From: Acidimicrobiaceae bacterium
GTDB lineage: Bacteria; Actinomycetota; Acidimicrobiia; Acidimicrobiales; Aldehydirespiratoraceae
DNA: 64,000 nucleotides
Reading direction: 5' to 3'
NCBI GenBank assembly: GCA_028819005.1
Contig: JAPPMP010000028.1
Coordinates: 1 to 64,000 of the forward strand
The translations under genes were made by a program, and so were the position numbers. Each line of letters opens with the position of its first letter. Position 1 is the first letter of the stretch. Shown in pieces: positions 1 through 8,268 of this stretch. The notes under the pieces were generated by a model. The model ran no database searches, had not been told where the DNA came from, and saw nothing but the letters and a program-made list of their open reading frames with translations.

Positions 1-55
1 CGGAGGCCACAACGGCTTTCGAGGCCGCCCCATTCGTCCGCTCTGGCAACCTTCC
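1..55 (-). tRNA. tRNA-Ser(CGA), 5' part, cut by the window edge
   Basis: Read on the minus strand from position 55, the sequence begins GGAAGGTTGCCAGAGCGG, which matches the acceptor and D-arm start of the complete tRNA-Ser at 48056-48140. The anticodon stem is 24-28 paired with 12-16 (one G-U pair). The seven-base loop 17-23 reads CTCGAAA, giving anticodon CGA (serine, codon UCG). A long variable arm, expected for tRNA-Ser, starts at the window edge. The T-arm and 3' acceptor strand lie outside the window. Confidence 0.85.
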
Positions 56-128
56 ACCCCAGAGGCTACCGCTGTGCGATCCACCCAACACCCGCGCCCT
101 GTTGCCCGGCGAGTCCGGCGAACCGAGA

Positions 129-932
129 TCAATAAAGATCCGATGAGCCGCCCGATGCACCCTCGCCGCGGGCCAGAGCAAGTTCGGCCTGGATCCCCGT
201 CCGCATCGCAAGCAGATCGGTGGTCACGGTGACCATGCGGAAACCGGCGGCTGTCCGCTTGGGCGTCAACGCCCCGGTCGATTGGATGCCGGCGATGATG
301 TTGTGAGCCGCGCAGCGTTCGAGGATGAAACTGAGTGCCTCGTCGAAGGCTTTTTCTCCGTCGTTGTTGCCCGGAGGCAGACCGAGAGTGATCGACAGGT
401 CCGCCGGCCCGACGTAGATCGCATCGATGTCGGGCACTTCCAGAATCTCATCGAGGTTGGAGATGGCCTCTGCGGTTTCGATCATCGGGATGCAGGCGAC
501 ATTGCCGGGTTCCCACTTGAAGTAGTCGTGGCGCATACCGGCCACGATCGGACCCCAGCTGCGGACTCCGCGAGGGGCGTAGCGGCATGCGGCAGCGGCT
601 TGTTCAGCCTCGGCGACGGTGTTGACCATGGGGATTATCACCCCGTGGGCCCCGGCGTCGAGAGATTTGCCGATAATGCCGGGTTCGTTGCGGGGCACCC
701 GCACGATCGGGCTTGACCCACCCAACAAGATGGCCTGGATCGTCGACACCGAGTCGGCGAAGTCGAGCGGGCCGTGCTGGGTGTCTACGCAGACATAATC
801 GAAACCGCATCGTGCTGTGGCTTCGGCTGTCACGGTGCTGGGGATGGCCAGCCAACCTCCGAGGGTGGTTTTGCCTTCCCGCCATTGGTCGCAAATGTTG
901 GTAACGGTCATGGGCATGGGTCTATCAGCCAT
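129..932 (-). CDS. HpcH/HpaI-family aldolase (citrate lyase-like / 2,4-dihydroxyhept-2-enedioate aldolase type)
   Basis: A 267-residue protein of the HpcH/HpaI aldolase superfamily, which cleaves or forms C-C bonds of 2-keto-3-deoxy acids with a divalent metal. Visible family features are the early segment DYVCVDTQHGPLDF, the glycine-rich stretch DAGAHGVIIPMVNT, the metal-ligand region IPMIETAEAISNLDEI and DAIYVGPADLSITLG near residues 150-180. Length is normal for the family. The N-terminus has several Met codons (932, and one at 911 giving MTVTNICDQW), so the exact start is uncertain. It is divergent from the amidohydrolase at 1002, with only 69 bp between them, suggesting a shared control region. 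The substrate cannot be told from sequence. Confidence 0.85.
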   Translation of the reverse strand: MADRPMPMTVTNICDQWREGKTTLGGWLAIPSTVTAEATARCGFDYVCVDTQHGPLDFADSVSTIQAILLGGSSPIVRVPRNEPGIIGKSLDAGAHGVIIPMVNTVAEAEQAAAACRYAPRGVRSWGPIVAGMRHDYFKWEPGNVACIPMIETAEAISNLDEILEVPDIDAIYVGPADLSITLGLPPGNNDGEKAFDEALSFILERCAAHNIIAGIQSTGALTPKRTAAGFRMVTVTTDLLAMRTGIQAELALARGEGASGGSSDLY

Positions 933-1001
933 GGCGTGACTTCATACGGGTTCGCAGCGATCCCGGTGCAATACTGGGCTGGTGAGGAGCGTTGATCGGC
1001 C

Positions 1002-2360
1002 ATGACAATCGTGCGCGGCACCGTGGTCACAATGAATCCCGACCGGGAGATCATCGGCGACGGCGCCGTCGTCATCGCCGGCGAGACCATCGTCGCGGTC
1101 GGCAGCTTCGACGAATTGAGGGCGGCTCATCCCGACGAGAGCGTTTCGGGCCGCGATGGTGACCTGGTCCTGCCGGGTTATGTCAACGGCCATCAGCACC
1201 TGACGGGCGACCGGCTGGTCCAATCATCGATTCCCGATGATCTGCCTTCCGGTGAGGCGATCTTCTCCTGGGTGGTTCCGGTCCACGGCGAGCACGGTCC
1301 CGATGACGACGAGCTCTCGGCCACGCTCACTCTCGCCGAGTCGCTGAGCAACGGCATCACCACGACCTTCGAAGCGGGGACCGTCGCTCATCCGGACCGG
1401 GTCGTGGCCGCCGCCCAGACCGTGAGAGCCAGAGTGATCGTGGGTACTTGGGGATGGGACGTCGACGAGGGGCCGTATGCAGGCTCGGTCGATGAGGTGA
1501 TCGCGCGTCAGACAGCCGCTTTGAACCTAGAGACCGGGCCTCTCGTATCGACATGGGTGAGCCTTGTCGGGCACGACTTGATGTCGGATGAACTGGTGGT
1601 GGCTGCCGGCGAGTTGGCTCGTGCACGGGGGGTCGGCATGACCTTTCATCTGTCCCCCACGACCAGCGACGTCGACAGCTATCTCGCTAGAACCGGTGTG
1701 CGACCCGTGGTCCACCTTGCGGCGCTGGGAGTACTGGGTCCCCATGTGGCTGTTGCCCATGGGGTGCACCTCGATTCGCAGGAAGTGGCGTTGCTGGCAG
1801 ACAGCGGGGCCGCGGTCGTGTCGTGCCCTTGGGCCTACCTGCGTCTCGGTCAGGGAGTGACCCGCGAGTTCCGTCATCTTGATCTGTGGCGTGAAGGCGG
1901 CCGGTTGGCGCTGGGTTGCGACGCCGAGAACGCCGGCGACATGGTCGATGGCATCCGCACGGCGGCGTTGTTTGCAGGGCTGGCGAAGGACGCTGCGGTA
2001 GACCCGGCGATCTTCGGAGCCCACGACGCGCTCGAGCTGCTGACCATCGCGGGAGCGGAGGCCCTCGGCATGTCCGACCAGATCGGCTCGCTCGAGGCAG
2101 GCAAGCAGGCCGACATCGTGGTTCACGACCGGTCTCGAATCGAGTGGATTCCCCAGAGTCCCGACCCGGTCCTGCAACTGATCTGGGGCAGTGACGGCAG
2201 ATCCGTGAGAGACGTTTACGTAGCGGGTGAACCGGTAGTCGCCGGCGGCCGAGTGCAGACCGTCGATGTCGCCGGTCTGGCTGAAGAAGCCCAAGACGCC
2301 GGCCGATCCCTGCGGGCCCGCAGCGGCGTCGAAGCAACCTCCCGCTGGCCGATCAGTTGA
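1002..2360 (+). CDS. metal-dependent amidohydrolase (TrzN/AtzA/MTA-deaminase-like)
   Basis: A 452-residue member of the amidohydrolase superfamily (the 'chlorohydrolase / cytosine deaminase-like' branch), hydrolysing an amide, amidine or aryl C-N/C-X bond. Metal-binding elements are visible: GYVNGHQHL (HxH, about residue 60-68), GMTFHLSP (His), VAVAHGVHL (His) and LALGCDAENAGD (Asp). The C-terminal composite domain GSLEAGKQADIVVHD is typical. The start is ATG; a purine-rich GAGGAG lies somewhat far upstream. It is divergent from the HpcH aldolase and clearly paralogous to the amidohydrolase at 4038-5426. The short segment after SCPWAYLRLGQG differs from usual deaminases, so the substrate is open. 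Confidence 0.85.
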   Translation: MTIVRGTVVTMNPDREIIGDGAVVIAGETIVAVGSFDELRAAHPDESVSGRDGDLVLPGYVNGHQHLTGDRLVQSSIPDDLPSGEAIFSWVVPVHGEHGPDDDELSATLTLAESLSNGITTTFEAGTVAHPDRVVAAAQTVRARVIVGTWGWDVDEGPYAGSVDEVIARQTAALNLETGPLVSTWVSLVGHDLMSDELVVAAGELARARGVGMTFHLSPTTSDVDSYLARTGVRPVVHLAALGVLGPHVAVAHGVHLDSQEVALLADSGAAVVSCPWAYLRLGQGVTREFRHLDLWREGGRLALGCDAENAGDMVDGIRTAALFAGLAKDAAVDPAIFGAHDALELLTIAGAEALGMSDQIGSLEAGKQADIVVHDRSRIEWIPQSPDPVLQLIWGSDGRSVRDVYVAGEPVVAGGRVQTVDVAGLAEEAQDAGRSLRARSGVEATSRWPIS

Positions 2361-2405
2361 TCGAGATGTATTCAACCTCATTCGACACGTACAGCGCGTT
2401 GAAGT

Positions 2406-2840
2406 TCAGGCCAAGGTGTCGGGGTTGTGAATGAAAGGGTTCACGACATGTAAGCCATCCAGCGTCTGGCCGTCTTGAAGGTCTTCGGTGAGCAGGTGAC
2501 TGCAACCCATCGATTGAGCCGCAGCGACAATAAGGGAATCCCAATACGACAGGCCGTATCGATCCTCGACGGCCCACACAGAATCCAGCAAGGCATCATC
2601 CAGCGGGACCAAAGGCCACTCCTGCAAGTCGTTGACGTCGGATCGCGCATCGTCGACAGGGAGCCCCGGGCGGAGTTTGCGAGTCACGGTGACGTAGAAC
2701 TCGTTGAGGGCTTGAACGCTTGTACACCCGGATTTGGTCTCCCAGAGCCGAGTCATCCACTCTTGGGCCCGCTCTTGCTTGTCGGGTTCGGAGGCATCTC
2801 GCAGATACACCAACACGTTGGCGTCGACGAAAGTCCGCAT
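2406..2840 (-). CDS. VapC-family PIN-domain toxin
   Basis: A 144-residue PIN-domain protein, the expected size for a VapC ribonuclease toxin. Acidic catalytic positions are visible: the N-terminal FVDANVLVYL (Asp5), the Glu in SVQALNEFYV, and the Asp in LSYWDSLIVAAA, with a final Asp in LLTEDLQDG. It lies 9 bp after the stop of the ribbon-helix-helix gene at 2850, so the two form a vapBC-like operon on the minus strand. It ends close to the convergent amidohydrolase at 1002-2360. Targets of such toxins are usually tRNA or rRNA, but nothing here shows which. Confidence 0.88.
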   Translation of the reverse strand: MRTFVDANVLVYLRDASEPDKQERAQEWMTRLWETKSGCTSVQALNEFYVTVTRKLRPGLPVDDARSDVNDLQEWPLVPLDDALLDSVWAVEDRYGLSYWDSLIVAAAQSMGCSHLLTEDLQDGQTLDGLHVVNPFIHNPDTLA

Positions 2841-2849
2841 GGGCGACCC

Positions 2850-3080
2850 TTATCTCTGGTGCAGGTCGTCGCGGGTCGGGTATCGCTGGCCGGGTGTTCC
2901 CAGCGGGACCGGTTTTCGACTCAAGTACGACTGCTGGGCTCGTTCGTAGGCGTCGGGTTCGGTCATCAGGTCGCGAAGGACTTCGCTTACGAATCGCGAG
3001 AGGCTCTTGTCGCGGCGGGCTGCTTCAACGCGTGCCCATCGTGCCGTTTCGTCGTCGAGGCTGATTGTCACATTTCTCAC
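2850..3080 (-). CDS. ribbon-helix-helix antitoxin (VapB-like)
   Basis: A 76-residue protein with an N-terminal ribbon-helix-helix fold: the strand RNVTISLDDET followed by helices covering WARVEAARRDKSLSRFVSEVLRDL. The C-terminal half (from about residue 42) is presumably the toxin-neutralising tail. It starts at a GTG codon at 3080. It is the first gene of a two-gene operon with the PIN toxin downstream. The start codon lies inside a set of TCACG direct repeats (3077-3097), the usual arrangement for an antitoxin that represses its own operon. Confidence 0.85.
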   Translation of the reverse strand: MRNVTISLDDETARWARVEAARRDKSLSRFVSEVLRDLMTEPDAYERAQQSYLSRKPVPLGTPGQRYPTRDDLHQR

Positions 3081-3110
3081 GAAATCACGATATCACGGTT
3101 TCTGTGAAAC
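3077..3110. promoter_or_regulatory. probable autoregulatory operator of the VapBC pair
   Basis: On the plus strand TCACG occurs three times at exactly 8-bp spacing (3077, 3085, 3093), overlapping the antitoxin GTG start. Directly beyond it is a perfect inverted repeat GTTTC-TGT-GAAAC (3098-3110). Regularly spaced direct repeats are typical targets of ribbon-helix-helix repressors; binding itself is inferred. Confidence 0.5.
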
Positions 3111-3213
3111 CGGTCACAACACGGGCCGTTTGGCTTTGCCGGGGCGACCTCTGAGGCTCAAGGTGTGTGATGACTCGATCCGCACCCTGTGTCTCGGAAG
3201 TGATCCAACCGAG

Positions 3214-3772
3214 TCACTGTTTGGTTATCTCGTTGAGGCTCTTGTAGACGCCGCGTGCATCGGCGATTGTCGCGTCGAGCACCATGCGATACCTGCCTGG
3301 TGGGGCGGAACTCAAATCGAAGCCGCACAGTTCCCCGCTCCGCCGCGATCCTGCCACTTCCTGCCAGCCCGAACCGTCGTCTCGTTCCCACCATGCCTCG
3401 TGGTAGCCGTACTCGCTGTCGTTCAAAGTGAAGGTGCTAGCGACGATGCATCCGCCTAAGCCTACGCGATTGGTGATGCCGCTGAGCCCAAGCTCCAGAG
3501 ACCCGTCGTCGAATAACACGAGTCCGAAGAGCACCTCGTAATCGAGTGCCGGAACCGTGGTCGTCGTGGTAGTCGTGGTAGTCGTGGTAGTCGTCGATTC
3601 CTCAGGTTCCGGTTCTGCGGTTGTGGTTGTTTGCTCTGGTTCCGTCTCGGTCTCAGCGGAAGGTTGCGACATGTTGTCGCCGTCGTCACCGCACGAGGCA
3701 GCGAAGACGGCAAACAAGGCCAGCTAACGATGCAAGCAGCAACCGCAGGGGGGTGTTGGATTCGACTGTCAT
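3214..3772 (-). pseudogene. secreted lipoprotein gene with a Thr-rich linker, interrupted by a 1-bp frameshift in the signal peptide
   Basis: An ATG at 3772 preceded by a strong AAGGAG (9-14 bases upstream of the start) opens MTVESNTPLRLLLASL, a good signal-peptide start. That frame soon runs into a stop. The other frame, which has no good start of its own, continues from 3723 as LALFAVFAASCGDDGDN, a classical lipobox followed by an acidic linker. Removing one base at about 3724 joins the two into a complete lipoprotein signal peptide of the same style as the lipoproteins at 27479 and 60004. The mature part has a run of 13 threonines and a C-terminal domain of about 110 residues that I do not recognise. 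It may be a true mutation, slippage, or a sequencing error. Confidence 0.7.
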
Positions 3773-4037
3773 CTTCGCTCCTTGGGTTGGTCAGTCAGCT
3801 CGTCGTGGGTCCGACGTCGCTCGCTGGGTGTTCTCGACGTGGGCGGTTGTCGCGGTGGGGCCCGAGGCGGGGCGGGTGGTTGTCAGCGGAAACGGGAGAT
3901 GGGTCATCAGAAATCCTCGGTTGACTCTATCGGCACAAGTTCGCTGCGGCAACTACCAGTTCCACTATAGTCAAATGTCAAATTCTTGAGAGCCCGCCCA
4001 ACCCCAGGGTGCAAGACCTCGAACAAGACGGTCGCGT

Positions 4038-5426
4038 CTACAGCACGGGCCATTTGGCCTTGTCGGGGAGGCCGGAGCGGGTCGTGATCGCTTCGCCGGC
4101 GAGCTGGGCTTGGGCGTAGAGGGCCTGTTCGTCGATGGTTGTCATCTGTCCGTTCTCCACAACCTTGGCGCCGTCGACGACGACCGTGTGCACACCGCGT
4201 CCGTCGGCCGACCAGACGAGCTGGTTGGCGACATTGAGCAGCGGTCGCCACTCGGGCCGGTCGGCGTCGTGCAACACCACATCGGCGAGCTTTCCGACTT
4301 CGAGTGAACCGATTTCATCAGACATCTGCATCAACTCGGCACCGCCGACGGTTGCCATCTCGTAAGCCTTCTCTGCGGGGAACATCTGCGGGTCCTGCCG
4401 CCCATCTTTGAACAACCCCGCCACGAGATAGGTGGCGCGCATCAAATCGGAATAGTTCGACGCGTTGTTGCCGTCGGTGCCGATACCGAGGTTGATCCCG
4501 GACTGCACCATCTCGGGCATCTTGCCGACCTGGGTCACTCCGTAACTGACCTTGAGCGCTGTGGTCGGGCAATGGGCGACATGCACGCCCGTCTCGGCCA
4601 TGATCTGGATCTCGTTGTCGTCCACCTGCACGCAATGAGTCATGGCCACATCCGGCCCGAGCACGCCGAGCTGCGCCAAATGCACCATGGGCCGGTGACC
4701 GAACTCGGCGACGAAGCCCTCAGGATCGAGCTTCGCGGGCGACATGTGAAAGCTCAGCCCGACATCGTGGTCGGTGGCCAGTTCCCGGGCGGCCCGCCAG
4801 AGCGGATCGGAGCAGGTGGTGTGCCCCACAAGCAGCGACCAGGCGCTTATGCGGTTCTCGGCCGCAGCGGGGTGGCGCTCGAGTTGTTGCTGCAGGTTGG
4901 CGATGGCCTGATCGGTGTCCTGCTTGTAGACGTCGGGTTCGGGCGGCAGATCCCAGACCCATTGGCCCACCCGCCCCCGGATCCCGACTTCCTCGAGGCC
5001 GTCCACTACTTCGTCAAGGAACCGGATCGTGCCCGCCTCCAGAAAGGCAGTGGTGCCGGATTTGAGCATTTCGGTGGCCGCTAGCTGGGCGGACAGCCGT
5101 TCCTCGGCAGCGTTGTACATGGAGTACAGCGGGCACAGCCACATGAAGACGTTCTCCTCAAAGGGCGTGTCGTCGGGGACGTAGCCGCGGGTCAGGGGTT
5201 CGCCGGTTATGTGGATGTGGGAGTTGACCATGCCCGGGGTGACCACGAATCGGTCGCCTCCGATGGTCTCGGTCGCGTGATATCGCGTCTCGAGTTGGCT
5301 GGTCTTGCCGACCGCCACGATTTCGCGCCCGCGGACTGCCACGGCGCCGTCGTGAATGACGTCACGGGTCCGGTTCATGGTGACGACGTAGTTGCCTTTG
5401 ATCAGCAGGTCGATGTTCTCGGTCAC
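4038..5426 (-). CDS. metal-dependent amidohydrolase (second, paralogous copy)
   Basis: An amidohydrolase of about 462 residues in the same branch as the one at 1002-2360. Metal-site elements visible are GMVNSHIHITGE (HxH), VGLSFHMSPAK (His), VAMTHCVQVDDNE (His) and LGIGTDGNNASN (Asp). The tail GSLEVGKLADVVLHD is shared with its paralogue. The frame stays open to 5600, but residues upstream of the GTG at 5426 (start of MTENIDLLIKGNYVVTMN) are low-quality and antisense to a TauD remnant, so I place the start at 5426. No clear Shine-Dalgarno supports it. The two copies could handle related heterocyclic or amide substrates. Confidence 0.82.
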   Translation of the reverse strand: MTENIDLLIKGNYVVTMNRTRDVIHDGAVAVRGREIVAVGKTSQLETRYHATETIGGDRFVVTPGMVNSHIHITGEPLTRGYVPDDTPFEENVFMWLCPLYSMYNAAEERLSAQLAATEMLKSGTTAFLEAGTIRFLDEVVDGLEEVGIRGRVGQWVWDLPPEPDVYKQDTDQAIANLQQQLERHPAAAENRISAWSLLVGHTTCSDPLWRAARELATDHDVGLSFHMSPAKLDPEGFVAEFGHRPMVHLAQLGVLGPDVAMTHCVQVDDNEIQIMAETGVHVAHCPTTALKVSYGVTQVGKMPEMVQSGINLGIGTDGNNASNYSDLMRATYLVAGLFKDGRQDPQMFPAEKAYEMATVGGAELMQMSDEIGSLEVGKLADVVLHDADRPEWRPLLNVANQLVWSADGRGVHTVVVDGAKVVENGQMTTIDEQALYAQAQLAGEAITTRSGLPDKAKWPVL

Positions 5427-5451
5427 AGTTTCAACGTAGCTGGGTTGAGCT

Positions 5452-5715
5452 GTGTCCGTCAGGCTCGCCGAGGGGTTCATCGACCATGTGGTTGGTGTGA
5501 GCCAAGCTGAAAGCGACATGGTTCTCAAATTCCTTCGTGAACACGTCGCCGATGTTTCGTTGCATTGCCGTTGGCAGTGGCAGAACGGTGACCTTGCCAT
5601 ATGGGACGAACGCTCAACGCTGCACCGCGCGGCAGCCGACCACTTTCCCCAACGCCGTATTGTCCGCCGCCTTGAGATTGACGGTGACCGCCCCTACCTC
5701 GACCCGACCGGTTGA
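5452..5715 (+). pseudogene. C-terminal remnant of a TauD/TfdA-family dioxygenase
   Basis: The frame encodes about 87 residues that match only the end of alpha-ketoglutarate/Fe(II)-dependent TauD/TfdA dioxygenases. It has GDLAIWDERSTLHRAAADHF, containing the third iron-ligand His and a downstream Arg-rich strand (RRIVRRLEIDGDRP). The HxD motif and the rest of the protein are missing. An in-frame stop lies at 5446 and no upstream coding continuation was found. It overlaps only the rejected N-terminal extension of the opposite-strand amidohydrolase. A good terminator follows at 5799. Confidence 0.75.
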
Positions 5716-5798
5716 CACTTGCAATCACCGTTGACAAATGACAACGCAGTAATACACTTATGTTGCATAACCCCTCTCCTCCTTCGTGGGGAGAGCTC

Positions 5799-5836
5799 GA
5801 GGCCCACCCTCAGGGGTGGGCCTCTGTACTTTTCTT
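5799..5836 (+). terminator. Rho-independent terminator
   Basis: A perfect 11-bp stem GAGGCCCACCC (5799-5809) / GGGTGGGCCTC (5814-5824) with loop TCAG is followed by TGTACTTTTCTT on the plus strand. The orientation fits the TauD remnant upstream. The stop codon of the NYN gene on the other strand lies in the loop. Confidence 0.8.
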
Positions 5837-6535
5837 CCAAACCTTGGGACGTTCCACGTAGCCTTTCGCTAGAGCCACCCGATCCTGCATCTGGCAAGAA
5901 GGGAGTATTTCCCTCCGGAGCGGCCGAGCGCTTGTTGCTTCCCTCTGCAGTTCCCGGTTTACGGACGTGGCAGGGCTAATCACATCGACGGTGTGACCAG
6001 CCTCCACGACGAGCTTGACCGCAATCTTGAGGTCACCATCGTTGGTCACCAGGATGGCGCGGTCGCAAGCCTTGGTATGGAAGTCGTTGACAAGATGTGT
6101 GGCCATAGCAACGTCCGTGAACTTTTCTTCTGGGACTTGAACACGGACCTTGAGCGGTCGCTCCGAACGAGCTTCGCTCCGATCAAGCATCCAGGCGGTC
6201 ATTCGATTTGGGGAAGGGCGAAATCGGTCTTGCCACGAAAGGCGCGGAGCAACTGATCTCCACTTCAACGGCACCTGAAACTTCCCCTCGAAGACCTCTA
6301 CGCCGGGAGTTGCCTGGATCGCTCTGATCAACACGCGATGCCGTCCGGGTGCTTTGGCGTCTTCAGATGCACTAGATGAGATCTGCGCAGTGAAGTACTT
6401 CACGGTTACGAGTTGGTCGCTGGCAGATATCAATTTTCTTCCGAACGCTGCCAGATCAAGCCACTTGTAATCTGTGTGCCTGAGAGCACCGTAATACAGG
6501 TTCAGACCATCCACGTAAACTGTTGTCCTAGTCAT
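5810..6535 (-). CDS. NYN-domain (PIN-like) ribonuclease family protein
   Basis: A 241-residue protein with an N-terminal NYN/DUF88 signature: TTVYVDGLNLYYGAL (first catalytic Asp at about residue 9) and, later, ILVTNDGDLKIAVKLVVEAGHTV, where the conserved Asp pair of NYN nucleases lies. The domain is PIN-like and usually cleaves RNA with a divalent metal. Between them is a less conserved Arg/Lys-rich segment. The start ATG at 6535 gives a sensible N-terminus. It stands alone, convergent with the TauD remnant, and its stop lies in the loop of that remnant's terminator. A defence or RNA-decay role is possible but not shown. Confidence 0.8.
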   Translation of the reverse strand: MTRTTVYVDGLNLYYGALRHTDYKWLDLAAFGRKLISASDQLVTVKYFTAQISSSASEDAKAPGRHRVLIRAIQATPGVEVFEGKFQVPLKWRSVAPRLSWQDRFRPSPNRMTAWMLDRSEARSERPLKVRVQVPEEKFTDVAMATHLVNDFHTKACDRAILVTNDGDLKIAVKLVVEAGHTVDVISPATSVNRELQREATSARPLRREILPSCQMQDRVALAKGYVERPKVWKKSTEAHP

Positions 6536-6590
6536 AGAGTCGAATCATGACATACGCTTTTCGCAAACCCCGCGAACGGGCGCGATTGCG

Positions 6591-8132
6591 TCAGGTCGGT
6601 TCGGGGAAGCGGAATCGGGGACCTGCTTCGGCCCAGTCCATGTTGTCGCGGACGTATTCGCTGGCACCGTCGCGCACGGGTGTGAAGTCCCAGGAGTAGT
6701 GGCCGTCGATGGTCATCGCCGCGTGAAGCATCCGGCGGCTCCGCTGGGAGACCAGAACCCGCTCCCGTATGGCGTCGCTGTCCCACCGCTGGGCGGTCTC
6801 TTTGGCGAAGCTTGCGGCTAGTTCGGCATGCGCGGGGTCAGCGGCGAGGTTGTTGCGTTCGAGGGGGTCGGCTTCGATGTCGTACAGCAGTGCGGGGTCG
6901 CTGTCGCAGTGGATGTACTTGTGCCGGCCCCGGCGGATCATGAACATCGGTTGAGAGGTCATCTCGCCGGTGTATTCGGCGATGGTCTCGTCTATGGGGT
7001 CGTGCCCACCGGTTGCGCTCTCCCACAGGCTTCGCCCGGCCAGAGGGGTGACCGGTTCGATGCGGCCATCGCCGCTGCCGGCATTGTCAGTTGAGGCGCC
7101 GTCCGCCGAGATGTCGAGCAGGGTGGGCAGCAGGTCCATGAGCGAGCAGACGTTGCCGACCGTTCGGTTGGCCACGTCGGGACCGGCGATGATCAGCGGG
7201 ACCCGCAGTGACCGTTCAAAGAAGCTCATCTTGAACCACAGTCCCCGGTCGCCGAGCATGTCGCCATGGTCGCTTGTGGCGATCACAATCGTGTTGTCGA
7301 TCTGTCCGGTCTCTTCGAGGACTTTGACCAACTGCCCCAGCCAGGAGTCGAAGTAGCTGGTGTTGGCGTAGTAGCCGTGGCGGGCGTTGCGGCATTGCTC
7401 GTCGGTGTAGCCGATGGCGTCGGCCTGAATGCCGTGGCGGATCCTCAACGTGTGGGGGTCGGGTGAATCGAACCCGTTGTCTGGAAGGTCGATGTCGTCG
7501 TGGTCGTAGAGGTCCCACCATTCGGGTCGGGCCACATAGGGATCGTGGGGGTGGATCATGGCGGCCGCTAAGAACCACGGCCGTTCGTCGGCTTCACGGG
7601 CGAAGTCGTAGAGCTGGCGTGTCGTCGAGAAGCCGACCTCTTCGTCGTAGTCGATCTGGTAGGTGGCCAGCGCTTGACCCGCCTCCGACAGGCTGTCCAT
7701 GTTGTGGTACCACTTGTCGATCCTGTCGTCGGCTTGGTCCCAGTTGGGCGTCCAGGCGAAATCGGCGGGGTAGATGTCGGTGTTGAGGCGGCGCGTGAAT
7801 CCGTGGAGTTGGTCCGGGCCGATGAAGTGCATTTTCCCGGTCAGCACGGTGCGGTAGCCGGCGAGATTGAGATAGTGGGCGAGTGTCGGTACCCGTGCGG
7901 GGAACTCGGCGGCGTTGTCCCATGCGTCTATCGCGGTGGCCGGTTGGCCCGACAGCATTGAGAACCGTGAGGGCGCACAAAGCGGGAAGTTGCAGTACGC
8001 CGCGTCGAACCGCGTGCCCCGTTCGGCGAGGGCGTCCATCGCCGGTGTGCGAACCAATCGATGGCCGTAGGCACCGGTGAAATGCGGCGCCAACTGATCA
8101 GCCATCACCATCAGAATGTTGGGCTGTTTCAT
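6591..8132 (-). CDS. betC: choline-sulfatase-like type I sulfatase
   Basis: A sulfatase of about 513 residues. The formylglycine motif CAPSR (Cys about residue 52 from this start) is intact, and the metal residues of MVMADQLAPHFTGAYG and TSDHGDMLGDRGLW are visible. The C-terminus (SWDFTPVRDGASEYVRDNMDW) matches the choline-sulfatase-specific C-terminal domain, supporting hydrolysis of choline-O-sulfate to choline and sulfate. The frame opens ten codons further up, but ATG 8132 (MKQPNILMVMADQ) is the usual family start. No betaine-pathway neighbour is present. A role in sulfur or osmolyte scavenging is inferred from the family. Confidence 0.85.
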   Translation of the reverse strand: MKQPNILMVMADQLAPHFTGAYGHRLVRTPAMDALAERGTRFDAAYCNFPLCAPSRFSMLSGQPATAIDAWDNAAEFPARVPTLAHYLNLAGYRTVLTGKMHFIGPDQLHGFTRRLNTDIYPADFAWTPNWDQADDRIDKWYHNMDSLSEAGQALATYQIDYDEEVGFSTTRQLYDFAREADERPWFLAAAMIHPHDPYVARPEWWDLYDHDDIDLPDNGFDSPDPHTLRIRHGIQADAIGYTDEQCRNARHGYYANTSYFDSWLGQLVKVLEETGQIDNTIVIATSDHGDMLGDRGLWFKMSFFERSLRVPLIIAGPDVANRTVGNVCSLMDLLPTLLDISADGASTDNAGSGDGRIEPVTPLAGRSLWESATGGHDPIDETIAEYTGEMTSQPMFMIRRGRHKYIHCDSDPALLYDIEADPLERNNLAADPAHAELAASFAKETAQRWDSDAIRERVLVSQRSRRMLHAAMTIDGHYSWDFTPVRDGASEYVRDNMDWAEAGPRFRFPEPT

Positions 8133-8268
8133 ACCCGCGACACTACTACTCAGGGCTCCCACACGGACGGCGCTTCGAGCCTGATTATGTCAGCCACCGG
8201 CCCTAGACCTGTCACTTGTATTTTCGCAAATAGTTGGACTTGAAACATGGAGACCCGAATTACGGAAC

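Noticed and set aside
5427..5600. N-terminal extension of the second amidohydrolase
   Set aside because: Cys/Trp-rich residues unlike the family and antisense to a TauD remnant.
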